A stretch of 64,000 nt of DNA from Blastococcus sp. TML/M2B (GTDB lineage: Bacteria; Actinomycetota; Actinomycetes; Mycobacteriales; Geodermatophilaceae). The position numbers were made by a program, and so were the translations under genes. The stretch spans positions 1,178,001 through 1,242,000 of the forward strand of contig NZ_JAENZZ010000002.1 in assembly GCF_016612865.1 (NCBI RefSeq), read 5' to 3'. Under the pieces are notes generated by a model that was not told where the DNA came from, searched no databases, and was given only the letters and a program-made list of their open reading frames with translations. Every line of letters starts with the position of its first letter. Position 1 is the stretch's first letter. Positions 32,437 to 41,643 of the stretch are shown piece by piece.

Positions 32437-32575
32437 GTGTCCTCCTGGTGTGGGGTCGCGCCCGGAGCCGGATGACGCCGGTGATCGACCTCGCGCATTG
32501 TGACCGACCGGACATGGCCGCGCCCGGTGCGGTCGGGTGGCGATCCGGTGAGCTCCGGGCGGCGGACCGGCGGGT

Positions 32576-33364
32576 TCAGCGTCCGGTGAAGGTGGCCTTG
32601 CCCGGGCCGCTCTCCAGGAAGGAGCGCATGCCGGCCGCCTGGTCCTCGGTGTCGAACAGCTCGGCGAACAGCCGGCTCTCCAGCGCCAGGCCCTCGTCGA
32701 GGGGCAGCTCGAGCCCCTCGTCGATCGCGCGCTTGGCGGCGGCGAGGGCCAGCGGCGGCCCGGCGGCGAACTTGCGGGCCATGGCCAGGGCGGTCTCGTA
32801 CACCTCGGCGTCGGGGACGACGGCGTCGGCCAGGCCGATCTCGAGGGCCTCCTCCGCACCGACGTGCCGGCCGGTGAAGATCAGGTCCTTGGCCTTGGCC
32901 GGGCCGACCAGGCGGGCCAGCCGCTGCGTGCCGCCGGCGCCGGGGATGACGCCGAGCTGGATCTCGGGCTGGCCGATCTTCGCCCGGCTGCCCAGCACGC
33001 GGAAGTCGGCGCACAGCGCCAGCTCGTAGCCGCCGCCCAGGGCGTAGCCGGTGACCGCGGCGATGACCGGCTTGGGCAGCCGCGCCACCGTCCGGAAGGA
33101 GTTCTGCAGCTCGCGGCCCCAGGCGACCATGCCCCGGCCGTCGAGCTGGGACATGGCCTTGATGTCGGCGCCGGCCGCGAACACCCGCTCGCCGCCGTAG
33201 ATCACGACGGCGCGCACGTCGTCGCGCTCCTCCGCCTCCATCGCGGCGGCCCGCACCTCGTGGTGCAGCTGCTCGTCGATGGCGTTCATCTTCGGGCGGT
33301 CGAGGCGGATCGTGCCCACCCCGTCCTCCACCTGCAGGGTCACGAACTCCGGGGTCTGCGCCAT
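32576..33364 (-). CDS. Enoyl-CoA hydratase/isomerase (crotonase family)
   Basis: A 262-residue crotonase-fold protein hydrating 2-enoyl-CoA. The oxyanion-hole segments are GERVFAAGADIKAMSQ and ALGGGYELALCADFRV. Both catalytic glutamates seem present (KIGQPEIQLGVIPGAGGTQR). Start ATG 33364. It follows the orphan ABC ATPase by 10 bases on the same strand, suggesting one transcript. From memory an enoyl-CoA hydratase (EchA17) and an ABC ATPase pair occur in the same order near etfAB in M. tuberculosis. Confidence 0.92.
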   Translation of the reverse strand: MAQTPEFVTLQVEDGVGTIRLDRPKMNAIDEQLHHEVRAAAMEAEERDDVRAVVIYGGERVFAAGADIKAMSQLDGRGMVAWGRELQNSFRTVARLPKPVIAAVTGYALGGGYELALCADFRVLGSRAKIGQPEIQLGVIPGAGGTQRLARLVGPAKAKDLIFTGRHVGAEEALEIGLADAVVPDAEVYETALAMARKFAAGPPLALAAAKRAIDEGLELPLDEGLALESRLFAELFDTEDQAAGMRSFLESGPGKATFTGR

Positions 33365-33374
33365 GGACCGAACC

Positions 33375-34191
33375 CTAGCGAGCGCGGCGGGCGGCGAACC
33401 GCCCCTCGGTGCGGGTGAGCTCCAGCGGCAGCCCGAAGGTGTCCGACAGGGCGCCGGCGGTCAGGACGTCGTCCACCGCACCGGCCGCCACGACCTCGCC
33501 GCCGCGCAGCAGCAGGGCGTGCGTGTAGCCGGGCGGGATCTCCTCGACGTGGTGGGTGACCAGCACCTGCGCGGGGGCGTACAGGTAGCGCGCGAGGTCC
33601 GAGAGCCGGGAGACGAGGTCCTCGCGGCCGCCCAGGTCCAGGCCTGCGCCGGGCTCGTCGAGCAGCAGCAGCTCGGGGTCGGGCATGAGCGCGCGGGCGA
33701 TCTGCGCGCGCTTGCGCTCGCCCTCGCTGAGCGTCCCGAACGGCCGGTGCGCGAACTGTGCCACGCCCCACTGCTCCATGAGCATCCCGGCGCGGGTGAG
33801 GTCGTGGACGTCGTAGCGCTCCCGCCAGCGGCCGACGACGGCGTACCCGGCGGAGACGACGACGTCGCCGGTCCTCTCCGCCGCCCCGATGCGTTGGGTG
33901 AGCGCCGCGCTGGTCAGCCCGATCCGCGGCCGCAGCTCGAAGACGTCCACCGCGCCGAGGGTCTCCCCCAGCAGCCGCACCTCGCCGCGGCTCGGCTGCA
34001 GCAGCGCCCCGGCCAGCCTGGAGCAGCGTCGTCTTCCCCGCCCCGTTGGGCCCGAGCACCACCCAGCGGTGATCGGCTTCCACGCGCCAGTCGACATCGC
34101 GCAGCAGGGTGTTCTCCCCGCGCACGACCCCGACCCCGGTCATCCGCACGACGGCCCCGTCCGAGGCGTCCGATGTCGACACGCTGCCCAT
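33375..34191 (-). pseudogene. Orphan ABC ATPase, frameshifted just after Walker A
   Basis: Reading from ATG 34191, the first part encodes VRMTGVGVVRGENTLLRDV and Walker A LGPNGAGKTTLL. One extra base near 34020 then shifts the frame. The rest is intact in another frame: LAGALLQPSRGEVRLLGE, signature TLSEGERKRAQIARAL, Walker B LLLLDEPGAGLD and VTHHVEEIP, ending at TAG 33375. Removing one C (minus strand, CTGCTCCAGG to CTGCTCAGG) restores an ATPase of about 271 residues. No permease is nearby. It is probably either a sequencing error or a recent lesion, because the downstream part shows no further decay. Confidence 0.8.
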
Positions 34192-34254
34192 CCAACCAAC
34201 CCGGCGCGCACCACCTGCACACGCACACCCCGCCGCACTTGGCACGATCGCCCG

Positions 34255-36390
34255 GTGACCGCATCCCCCGCCGTCGAGGTCCTGCCCGGCTCCCCCGCGC
34301 CGCTCGGCGCGCACTGGGACGGCACGGGCACGAACTTCGCCCTGTGGTCGGCCGGGGCGCACGCGGTGGAGCTGTGCCTGTTCGACCCCGACGGCAGGGA
34401 GCACCGGTACCCGCTCACCGAGAGCACCCACCAGGTCTGGCACGGCCGGGTCGGCGGCATCGGGCCCGGTCAGCGCTACGGCTACCGGGTGCACGGGCCC
34501 TACGAGCCCTCCAGCGGGCACCGCTTCAACCCGGCGAAACTGCTGCTGGACCCCTACGCCCGTGCCGTCGACGGCGGCCTCACGCTGCACCCGGCGGTGT
34601 TCGGCCACCCGGGCGACGCGGTGGACGGCCACGAGCCCGACGGGCAGGACTCGGCGCCGTTCGTGCCGCGCGGCGTCGTCGTCCACGACACCTTCCCGTG
34701 GGACGGCGACCGCGCGCCGCGCACGTCGTGGTCGGACACCGTCGTCTACGAGGTGCACGTCAGGGGCGCCACCATGCGGCACCCCGGCGTCCCCGCCCAC
34801 CTGCGCGGCACCTACGCCGGGCTCGCGCACCCGGCGTTCGTCGAGCACCTGCAGACCCTCGGCGTGACCGCCGTCGAGCTGCTGCCGGTGCACGCCTTCG
34901 TCAGCGAGCCGCACCTGCTGCGCCGCGGGCTGACCAACTACTGGGGCTACAACACCCTCGGCTTCTTCGCCCCGCACGCCGGGTACAGCGCGTCGGGGAG
35001 CGACGGCGGCCAGGTCACCGAGTTCAAGACGATGGTCAAGGCGCTGCACGCCGCCGGCATCGAGGTGATCCTCGACGTCGTCTACAACCACACCGCCGAG
35101 GGTGACCACACCGGCCCGACGCTGGCGTTCAAGGGCATCGACAACGCCGGCTACTACCGCCTCGACGGCGCGGACCCCGCCCGCTACACCGACGTCACCG
35201 GGTGCGGGAACACCCTCGACGTGCGCCGGTCGCCGGTACTGGCCCTGCTCATGGACTCGCTGCGCTACTGGGTCACCGAGATGCACGTCGACGGCTTCCG
35301 GTTCGACCTGGCCCCGGCCCTGGCCCGCGGCACCGAGGACTTCGACCGGTTCTCGGGCTTCTTCGACGTCGTCCACCAGGACCCGGTGGTCAGCCAGGTG
35401 AAGCTGATCGCCGAGCCGTGGGACGTCGGCCCCGGCGGGTACCAGGTGGGCAACTTCCCGCCGCCGTGGGCGGAGTGGAACGCGGCCTACCGGGACACCG
35501 TGCGCGACGTGTGGGCCGGCGGACACGTCGGCGTCCGCGACCTGGCCTACCGGCTGACCGGCTCCTCGGACCTGTACCGCTCCGACGGCCGCCGCCCGTT
35601 CGCGTCGGTCAACTTCGTGACCGCGCACGACGGGTTCACCCTGCGCGACCTGGTCACCTACGAGCACAAGCGCAACGAGGCCAACGGCGAGGAGAACCGG
35701 GACGGCGAGAGCCACAACCGCGGCTGGAACTGCGGGGTCGAGGGCGAGACCGACGACCCGCAGGTGACCGCGCTGCGCCGGCGGCAGGTGCGCAACCTGC
35801 TGGCCACGCTGCTGCTGTCCACCGGGGTGCCGATGCTCACCGCCGGCGACGAGCTGGGCCGCACCCAGCACGGCAACAACAACGCCTACTGCCAGGACGG
35901 CGAGCTCTCCTGGCTGGACTGGACGCAGGTCGACGACGAGCTGCGGGCCTTCGTCGCGCACGTGCTGGCGCTGCGGCGGTCGGCGCCGGTGCTCCGGCAG
36001 GAGGCGTTCTTCGAGGGCCACGAGCTGCCCGGCACCGGCGGCACCCGCGACCTCGCCTGGTTCGCCCCCGACGGCGGCCAGCTCACCACCGCGGACTGGT
36101 TCGACGCCGACCTGCAGACCCTCGGCATGTACCTCGACGGCCGCGGCATCCGCGCCCGCGACGCCCTCGGGCGCCCCGTCGTCGGCGACTCGTACCTGCT
36201 CTGGCTGCACGCCGGCGCCGAGCCGCTGACCGTGCAGCTGCCCGCCGCGCCCTGGGCGGACGGCTACGAGTTGGTCGTCTCCACCGAGTACGCCACCGGC
36301 GCGCCGCCCGCGGCCGCGATGATCGCGCCCGGCCCGGTCGAGCTGCCCGGCCGCAGCGTGTGGGTGCTCAAGGTGCTCCGCCGCCCCTGA
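34255..36390 (+). CDS. glgX: Glycogen debranching protein GlgX
   Basis: A 711-residue GH13 enzyme (isoamylase type) that hydrolyses the alpha-1,6 branches of glycogen trimmed by phosphorylase. It has an N-terminal CBM48 (LGAHWDGTGTNFALWSAGAH), then the catalytic barrel with VILDVVYNHTAEG, the nucleophile Asp in DGFRFDLAPALARG, the acid Glu in LIAEPWDVGPGG and SVNFVTAHDGFTLRDL. GTG 34255 is the first plausible start. It is divergent from the orphan ABC ATPase. It complements GlgP encoded 4.6 kb downstream on the opposite strand. Confidence 0.95.
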   Translation: MTASPAVEVLPGSPAPLGAHWDGTGTNFALWSAGAHAVELCLFDPDGREHRYPLTESTHQVWHGRVGGIGPGQRYGYRVHGPYEPSSGHRFNPAKLLLDPYARAVDGGLTLHPAVFGHPGDAVDGHEPDGQDSAPFVPRGVVVHDTFPWDGDRAPRTSWSDTVVYEVHVRGATMRHPGVPAHLRGTYAGLAHPAFVEHLQTLGVTAVELLPVHAFVSEPHLLRRGLTNYWGYNTLGFFAPHAGYSASGSDGGQVTEFKTMVKALHAAGIEVILDVVYNHTAEGDHTGPTLAFKGIDNAGYYRLDGADPARYTDVTGCGNTLDVRRSPVLALLMDSLRYWVTEMHVDGFRFDLAPALARGTEDFDRFSGFFDVVHQDPVVSQVKLIAEPWDVGPGGYQVGNFPPPWAEWNAAYRDTVRDVWAGGHVGVRDLAYRLTGSSDLYRSDGRRPFASVNFVTAHDGFTLRDLVTYEHKRNEANGEENRDGESHNRGWNCGVEGETDDPQVTALRRRQVRNLLATLLLSTGVPMLTAGDELGRTQHGNNNAYCQDGELSWLDWTQVDDELRAFVAHVLALRRSAPVLRQEAFFEGHELPGTGGTRDLAWFAPDGGQLTTADWFDADLQTLGMYLDGRGIRARDALGRPVVGDSYLLWLHAGAEPLTVQLPAAPWADGYELVVSTEYATGAPPAAAMIAPGPVELPGRSVWVLKVLRRP

Positions 36391-36408
36391 GCCGGCCCGC
36401 GGGACCCG

Positions 36409-36465
36409 ACAGTGTGCGCTGGTGCGCAGTTCCGGGCCCTGGAGCGGCGCATCAGCGCACACTGT
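36409..36465. repeat. Long near-perfect inverted repeat downstream of glgX
   Basis: Arms of 19 bases (36409-36427 and 36447-36465) starting ACAGTGTGCGCTG pair completely apart from one G-T wobble, around a 19-base loop. It lies 18 bases after the glgX stop and 26 bases before the next start. It could be a terminator or a small palindromic repeat element. No T-run follows. The 14-mer GCCCGCGGGACCCG precedes it (36395-36408) and recurs at 37191-37204. Confidence 0.6.
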
Positions 36466-36491
36466 TCACCCGGATCGGAGGAGTCGACGCC

Positions 36492-37190
36492 GTGGTCGGA
36501 CTGCTGTTCGTGCACGCCATCGGTCCGCGTGCCGGATCCGACGCGTGGCCGGGGCAGGCCGGCGTCCCGGGTGGGCGGTTCGTGACGCGGCGCGGCTTCG
36601 ACGGCGGCGACCTCCTCCGGGAGTACACCGTGGACGGCGAGGCCTCCTGGCTCGTCCCCGGGCTGACGCCGGCCACCGTGCTCGTCGGGCACTCGTGGTC
36701 CGCCGTCGCGGCCCTCGCGGCAGCGGTGCGGGCGCCCGCGGTGCGCGGGGTGGTCCTCATCGAGCCGATGGCCGCGGTCGCAGCACCCGATGACGCCGTG
36801 GTCCGCGAGCACGTCCGGGCCGTCTCCCCCGCGTTCGAGCCCGACCTGTCTCGCGAGGAGTTCCGCCGTCGCTTCTCAGCCGGGATGGGCTTCGACCTGC
36901 CCGTCCCGCGGACGGCGGACGACGGGCGGGCGCTGGAGCTCCTCCGCCGGCACCGCCCGCCGTGGGAGTCCACGCTGACGCACGAGTCGCTCCACGACCT
37001 CGGGGTTCCGCTCGCGGTCGTCACGGGTGCGTGGAGCCCGCTGTACGAGACCGTGGGTGCCGCGCTCGCGGAGTCGACCGGCGCTAGCCACGTACGCATC
37101 GAGGGCGCTGGCCACCGCCCGCAGGACACGCGCGGGTTCACCGACTGGCTGCTCGACTGGGCCGGGGCGCTCCCGCCATCGGAGCCGTGA
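36492..37190 (+). CDS. Alpha/beta hydrolase
   Basis: A 232-residue single-domain hydrolase of the AB_hydrolase_6 type. The nucleophile elbow is LVGHSWSAVAAL, the acid is likely in the PLAVVTGAWSPLYE region, and the catalytic His in IEGAGHRPQDTRGF. No signal peptide. GTG 36492 has GGAGGAG 7-8 bases upstream. It is flanked on both sides by the 14-mer GCCCGCGGGACCCG directly after a stop codon. Substrate unknown. Confidence 0.8.
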   Translation: MVGLLFVHAIGPRAGSDAWPGQAGVPGGRFVTRRGFDGGDLLREYTVDGEASWLVPGLTPATVLVGHSWSAVAALAAAVRAPAVRGVVLIEPMAAVAAPDDAVVREHVRAVSPAFEPDLSREEFRRRFSAGMGFDLPVPRTADDGRALELLRRHRPPWESTLTHESLHDLGVPLAVVTGAWSPLYETVGAALAESTGASHVRIEGAGHRPQDTRGFTDWLLDWAGALPPSEP

Positions 37191-37279
37191 GCCCGCGGGA
37201 CCCGCCCGCCCCGATCTGTGAGCATCGCGCCCCCGGTATGTCCGTCGCCCCTGAAGGTTGACCGGCATAACCTGCCGCG

Positions 37280-37672
37280 ATGCAGAGGGATGCCGATCGG
37301 CTGACGGCCGCCGCGGTCCGGGTCGAGGCGGACCTGCGGCGGACGACGGGCCGGCCGTGGACCTGCTCGGTCGAAGACTTCGCCCTCACGGTCACCGACG
37401 GCGTCCTGACGCGGCGCGTGGAGCTGGAGCACGAGGTGGAGGAGGCCTTCGTCGCTCCGCCCGTCGAGCCGCGTGATCTCGAGGCCGATCTGGATGCGGA
37501 CGCGGACGAAGTCGTCGCCTACGAGGTGTCCGAGGCGCTGACCGACCTGGGCCTGCACTGGCCGGTGTGTCCCGAGCACCGGCAGGTCATGGGCTCGTGC
37601 ACCGGCTGGTGGTACTGCTCGGGAGAGACCTACCACGACGTCGCCGAGATCGGCTCGCTGCAGGCTGGGTGA
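37280..37672 (+). CDS. Small uncharacterised protein with a WPVCPEH motif
   Basis: A 130-residue, acidic protein from ATG 37280. The first half is predicted helical (MQRDADRLTAAAVRVEADLR). The C-terminus has WPVCPEHRQVMGSC followed by GWWYCSGETYHDVAEIGSL. The WP-x-CPEH and W-x-C-x-G patterns and spacing match the protein at 20308-20688, pointing to a two-member family in this window. No function recognised. No strong ribosome binding site is visible. Confidence 0.65.
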   Translation: MQRDADRLTAAAVRVEADLRRTTGRPWTCSVEDFALTVTDGVLTRRVELEHEVEEAFVAPPVEPRDLEADLDADADEVVAYEVSEALTDLGLHWPVCPEHRQVMGSCTGWWYCSGETYHDVAEIGSLQAG

Positions 37673-37701
37673 GCCCGCCGCATCGGCCGACCGGGCGCAC
37701 C

Positions 37702-37734
37702 GATGCGTCATCGCGGGCTCCGAGATGACGCATC
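37702..37734. repeat. Inverted repeat GATGCGTCATC / GATGACGCATC
   Basis: Perfect 11-bp arms (37702-37712 and 37724-37734) with an 11-base spacer. It lies in the gap between a plus-strand hypothetical gene and the FHA gene terminator. It may be an additional terminator for the hypothetical gene, or a repeat element. Confidence 0.5.
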
Positions 37735-37775
37735 CGCGCGCCAGATCGGCGCGCCGGCGCCGGCCCGCGAACGCG

Positions 37776-37808
37776 AGAGGCCCAGAACCTGGTCGGTTCT
37801 GGGCCTCT
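37776..37808. terminator. Strong bidirectional-looking hairpin terminator after the FHA gene
   Basis: A perfect 14-bp stem, AGAGGCCCAGAACC (37776-37789) with GGTTCTGGGCCTCT (37795-37808) and a 5-base loop. It lies 18 bases after the FHA-protein stop and serves the minus-strand gene, probably also the convergent plus-strand hypothetical gene. Confidence 0.75.
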
Positions 37809-37825
37809 GGCGTTCAGCGGGTGGG

Positions 37826-38812
37826 TTACTCGGGCTGCTCGAAGGTGATGACGGTCCAGCCGAGGAGCAGGCGGTCGCCGTCGGAGAGCGGGTGCGGCTG
37901 ACCGGGCTCGAGCTGGGTCCACTCGGTGGCCTCGGGGCCGGCGACGTGCGTGCCGTTGAGCGAGCCGAGGTCGACCAGCGAGACCTCGGTGCCCGAGCGG
38001 GTCAGGGCCGCGTGGGCCGAGGAGAGCACGTTCTGGGTGTCGGCGATCGGGACCGGGCGGGCAGTGCCGGCGGTCACCATCTCGTGGTTGTCGGGACGCC
38101 GCCCCAGCACGAGGTCCTCGTCGACGGTGACGACCAGGCCGTCGTCGAACCGCAGCAGCGGCACACCGGCAGCGGGGGCGTCGGAGTCGGAGTCCGGCCG
38201 CCAGAACGCGGTCTGCTCACCGGACTCGGCGGCGGGCGCCGCGGCCCGGCTGGAGCCGCTGGCGGCCCCCGCGCCGAAACCGGCGTCGGACCCCGCGAGG
38301 AACGACGAGGCGGCCGGCTGCGACGACGGGCCGGCGGCCGCGGGCGCGGCAGCCGGGGCGGTCACGTGCAGCGTGGCGCCGGAGCCGGGCACGGTGCCCT
38401 CGACCAGATCGAAGGCGACGCCGGAGGCGGCCTGCGCGGCGGCGGAGCCGGGGCCGACGTAGAGCGTGCGGCCCAGCGCGAACCCGCTGGCCACGGTGCC
38501 GCCGTCGACCGAGGAGCCGGAGACCGGCACCCCGTCCACGGAGAGCTGGCCCTTGCCGGACCAGAGCGCGGTGCCCGTGCCGGCGCCGGCGTCGGTCAGC
38601 ACGAGCGCGAAGGAGGCGCTGCCGGAGCCGAGCGACCCGGCCTGCGCGGCGACGGCGGTCAGCACCTGCTCGGCGCCGGGGCCGGAGACCCCGAGGCACG
38701 CGTGCAGGGCAGCCACGAGGGCGGGGGAACCGGGGGCGTCGACCCACAGCAGCCCGCCGTCGCGGCGGGCGACGACGGCGTCTCCGGGGAGGACTTCACA
38801 GCGGTCGGGCAT
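37826..38812 (-). CDS. FHA-domain protein
   Basis: A 328-residue protein. The N-terminal region (about 1-150) is Gly/Ala-rich without a known domain. An Ala/Pro-rich linker (about 165-215) and a C-terminal FHA domain follow. The phosphothreonine-binding signatures are LVLGRRPDNHEMV, SSAHAALTRSGTEV and LVDLGSLNGTHVAG, so it should bind a phosphothreonine partner of a Ser/Thr kinase. No kinase is encoded in this window. ATG 38812 is chosen as the first Met (MPDRCEVLPGD). Same strand as glgP, downstream of a hairpin. Confidence 0.85.
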   Translation of the reverse strand: MPDRCEVLPGDAVVARRDGGLLWVDAPGSPALVAALHACLGVSGPGAEQVLTAVAAQAGSLGSGSASFALVLTDAGAGTGTALWSGKGQLSVDGVPVSGSSVDGGTVASGFALGRTLYVGPGSAAAQAASGVAFDLVEGTVPGSGATLHVTAPAAAPAAAGPSSQPAASSFLAGSDAGFGAGAASGSSRAAAPAAESGEQTAFWRPDSDSDAPAAGVPLLRFDDGLVVTVDEDLVLGRRPDNHEMVTAGTARPVPIADTQNVLSSAHAALTRSGTEVSLVDLGSLNGTHVAGPEATEWTQLEPGQPHPLSDGDRLLLGWTVITFEQPE

Positions 38813-38875
38813 GGCGGCCAGCCTAGTGATGCCGTCCGGGGTTCGGCGCCCGGCCGCCCCCGCCACGCCGTGACC

Positions 38876-38918
38876 GCTCCACGTCACGCCCAACGGGTGG
38901 GACGAGCGTGACGGGAGC
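38876..38918. terminator. Hairpin downstream of glgP
   Basis: Arms GCTCC(A)CGTCACGC (38876-38889) and GCGTGACGGGAGC (38906-38918) pair over 13 bp with one bulged base and a 16-base loop. It lies about 15 bases beyond the glgP stop and before the FHA gene, so it probably ends the glgP transcript. Confidence 0.55.
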
Positions 38919-38933
38919 GTCGCGACGGGTCAC

Positions 38934-41483
38934 TCAGGCGGTCGTGACGACCCCGAGCTCGGCCGGATCGGCCAGGTGCTCGGAGTGCGGCAGGACCCGC
39001 ACGGTGTAGCCGAAGGCGCCGGTGCGCTCCAGCGGGACGGTGGCGGTGAACCAGTGCCGGGAGCCCTCGGTCTGCTCGTGCGCCATCGGCACCGCGGTGA
39101 CCTCGTGCAGCCCGTCGGCGTCGTCCACACGCCCGTAGGCCGCCTGCACCTCGACGTCGCCGGGCTCGAGCCCGGGCAGCTCCACCTCGGCCCGCAGCGC
39201 CAGCGTCGAGCCGATCTCCGGGGTGTCCCCGGCACCGGTGGCCTCGACGTGCGCGACCCGCACGGTGGACCAGTTGTGCAGCAGGTGCGCCCGCCACTGC
39301 GACTCGGCGCGCGCCGGGGCGTACCCCTCCGCCGCCATGACGCGGGAGGACTGCGCGGCCGGCACGTAGAGCGCCTGCACGTAGTCGCGCACCATGCGGG
39401 TGGCCAACACCTTCGGGCCGGTCTCGCGGAGCGTGTGCCGCACCATCTCGACCCAGCGCGCCGGCACGCCCTCGCGGTCGCGCTCGTAGAACCGCGGCAG
39501 CACCTGGGTGCCGAGCAGGTCGTAGATCGCCCGCGCCTCCACCTCGTCGCGGCGGTCGGCGTCGGCGACGCCGTCGGCGGTCGGGATCGCCCAGCCGTTC
39601 TGGCCGTCGAACCACTCGTCCCACCAGCCGTCGCGGATGGAGAGGTTCAGCCCGCCGTTGAGCGCGGACTTCATGCCCGAGGTGCCGCAGGCCTCCAGCG
39701 GCCGCAGCGGGTTGTTCAGCCAGACGTCGCAGCCCCAGTACAGGTAGCGGGCCATGCCGATGTCATAGCCGGGCAGGAACGCGATCCGGTGCCGGATCTC
39801 CGGGTCGTCGGCGAACTCGACCATCTGCTGGATCAGCTTCTTGCCGCCGTCGTCGGCCGGGTGGCTCTTGCCGGCGATGACCAGCTGCAGGGGCCGCTCC
39901 GGGTCCAGCAGCATCGCCTTGAGCTTGGCCGGGTCGCGCAGCATCAGCGTCAGGCGCTTGTAGCTGGGCACGCGGCGGGCGAACCCGATGGTGAGGACGT
40001 CGGGGTCGAAGGCGGTGTCGGTCCAGCCCACCTCGGCCTCGGTGGCGCCGCGGGAGAGCGCGGTCTCGCGCAGGCGGCGGCGCACCTCCTCCACCAGGCG
40101 GCCGCGCAGCGTGCGGCGGACCGCCCACAGGTCACCGGCGGGGATGCGGTCGACGCCGTCGAAGTGCGCCGCCCCCTGGACCTCGACCGGGTCGCCCTGG
40201 CTCGAGCTCTGGGTGCCCATCTCGACCAGCTCGCGCGCGGTCCACGTGGGGGCGTGCACGCCGTTGGTGATCGAGCCGATCGGCACGTCGCCCTCGTCGA
40301 AACCCGGCCACAGGTTGCTGAACATCCCGCGGCTGACGTGGCCGTGCAGCTCGCTCACACCGTTGGCGCGCTGGCCCAGCCGCAGGCCCATGTGCGCCAT
40401 GTTGTACTTCGACGGGTCCTCCTCGGCGCCCAGCGCGAGCAGGTCGTGCAGCGGGACGCCGAACCCGGCGAAGTACCGCTCGATGAGCGCCTTCGGGAAG
40501 CGGTCGATGCCGGCCGGCACCGGGGTGTGCGTGGTGAACACCGTGCCCGCCCGCACCGCCTGCAGCGCCTCGGCGAAGGTCAGCCCGTGCGACTCGATGA
40601 GCTCGCGGATGCGCTCGAGGCCCTGGAAGCCGGCGTGGCCCTCGTTGGCGTGGAACACCTCGGGCAGCGGGGTGCCGGTGCGCTGGCAGTAGGCGCGCAG
40701 CGCCCGCACGCCACCGATGCCGAGGAGCATCTCCTGCCGCAGGCGGTGGTCCTCGTCGCCGCCGTACAGGCGGTCGGTGACGCCGCGCTCGGCCGGCGCG
40801 TTCTCCTCGATGTCGCTGTCGAGCAGCAGCAGCGAGACGCGGCCGACCTGGGCCCGCCAGACGTGCGCGTAGAGCGTGCGCCCCTCGGGCAGCGGCACGG
40901 AGATGACGACGGCGGACCCGTCGGGCTCGCGCAGCAGCTTGACCGGCAGGCCGTGCGGGTCGAGGGACGGGTAGTGCTCGAGCTGCCAGCCGTCGGCCGA
41001 CAACCCCTGCTCGAAATAGCCGGCCCGGTAGAGCAGCCCGACCCCGATCAGCGGGACGCCGAGGTCGGAGGCGGCCTTCAGGTGGTCGCCGGCCAGGATG
41101 CCCAGGCCACCGGAGTACTGCGGCAGCACCTCGGTGATGCCGAACTCCGCGGAGAAGTAGGCGATGCTCGCCGGCGCCTCGGCCCCCAGGGACTGGTACC
41201 AGCGCGGGGTCGCCAGGTACTCCTCCAGGTCGTCGACGGCGTCCTGCAGCCGGCGCACGAACCTGCGGTCGGCGGCCAGGGCGGCCAGCCGCTCGGCCGA
41301 GACCTCCCCGAGCGCCTTGACGGGGTCACCCCCGCAGCGCTGCCACAGCGCCGGGTCGAGCGCCTCGAACAGGTCCCGCGTCTCGGGGTGCCACGACCAG
41401 CGGAGGTTCATCACCAGCTGGGAGAGCGGGAGCAGCGGCTCCGGGAGGGCGGCGCGGACGGTGAAACGGCGGAGGGCTCTCAC
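38934..41483 (-). CDS. glgP: Alpha-glucan (glycogen/maltodextrin) phosphorylase
   Basis: An 849-residue GT35 PLP enzyme releasing glucose-1-phosphate from alpha-1,4-glucans. It starts [15 protein letters not shown], very like mycobacterial GlgP, which fixes the start at GTG 41483. An upstream in-frame ATG adds a non-conserved leader. Conserved features are [54 protein letters not shown] and the PLP site around [18 protein letters not shown]. It belongs to the shorter, actinobacterial-type family. It is divergent from glgE with about 160 bases between starts, so synthesis and breakdown genes share a control region. Confidence 0.95.
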   Translation of the reverse strand: MRALRRFTVRAALPEPLLPLSQLVMNLRWSWHPETRDLFEALDPALWQRCGGDPVKALGEVSAERLAALAADRRFVRRLQDAVDDLEEYLATPRWYQSLGAEAPASIAYFSAEFGITEVLPQYSGGLGILAGDHLKAASDLGVPLIGVGLLYRAGYFEQGLSADGWQLEHYPSLDPHGLPVKLLREPDGSAVVISVPLPEGRTLYAHVWRAQVGRVSLLLLDSDIEENAPAERGVTDRLYGGDEDHRLRQEMLLGIGGVRALRAYCQRTGTPLPEVFHANEGHAGFQGLERIRELIESHGLTFAEALQAVRAGTVFTTHTPVPAGIDRFPKALIERYFAGFGVPLHDLLALGAEEDPSKYNMAHMGLRLGQRANGVSELHGHVSRGMFSNLWPGFDEGDVPIGSITNGVHAPTWTARELVEMGTQSSSQGDPVEVQGAAHFDGVDRIPAGDLWAVRRTLRGRLVEEVRRRLRETALSRGATEAEVGWTDTAFDPDVLTIGFARRVPSYKRLTLMLRDPAKLKAMLLDPERPLQLVIAGKSHPADDGGKKLIQQMVEFADDPEIRHRIAFLPGYDIGMARYLYWGCDVWLNNPLRPLEACGTSGMKSALNGGLNLSIRDGWWDEWFDGQNGWAIPTADGVADADRRDEVEARAIYDLLGTQVLPRFYERDREGVPARWVEMVRHTLRETGPKVLATRMVRDYVQALYVPAAQSSRVMAAEGYAPARAESQWRAHLLHNWSTVRVAHVEATGAGDTPEIGSTLALRAEVELPGLEPGDVEVQAAYGRVDDADGLHEVTAVPMAHEQTEGSRHWFTATVPLERTGAFGYTVRVLPHSEHLADPAELGVVTTA

Positions 41484-41643
41484 CCGGACGAGGGTAGCCA
41501 GCGAGCACGCCACCGCCAGGGGTCCGGCGACATCGGCAGCACCTCCTGCCCCACCCGCCCCACGCCCCGCCGTCTCCTGCCCTCCACCCGGACGAGTGCT
41601 CGCCGAAGTGCCCGGACCCCGCTACCTCGATAGCGTGACGGGG

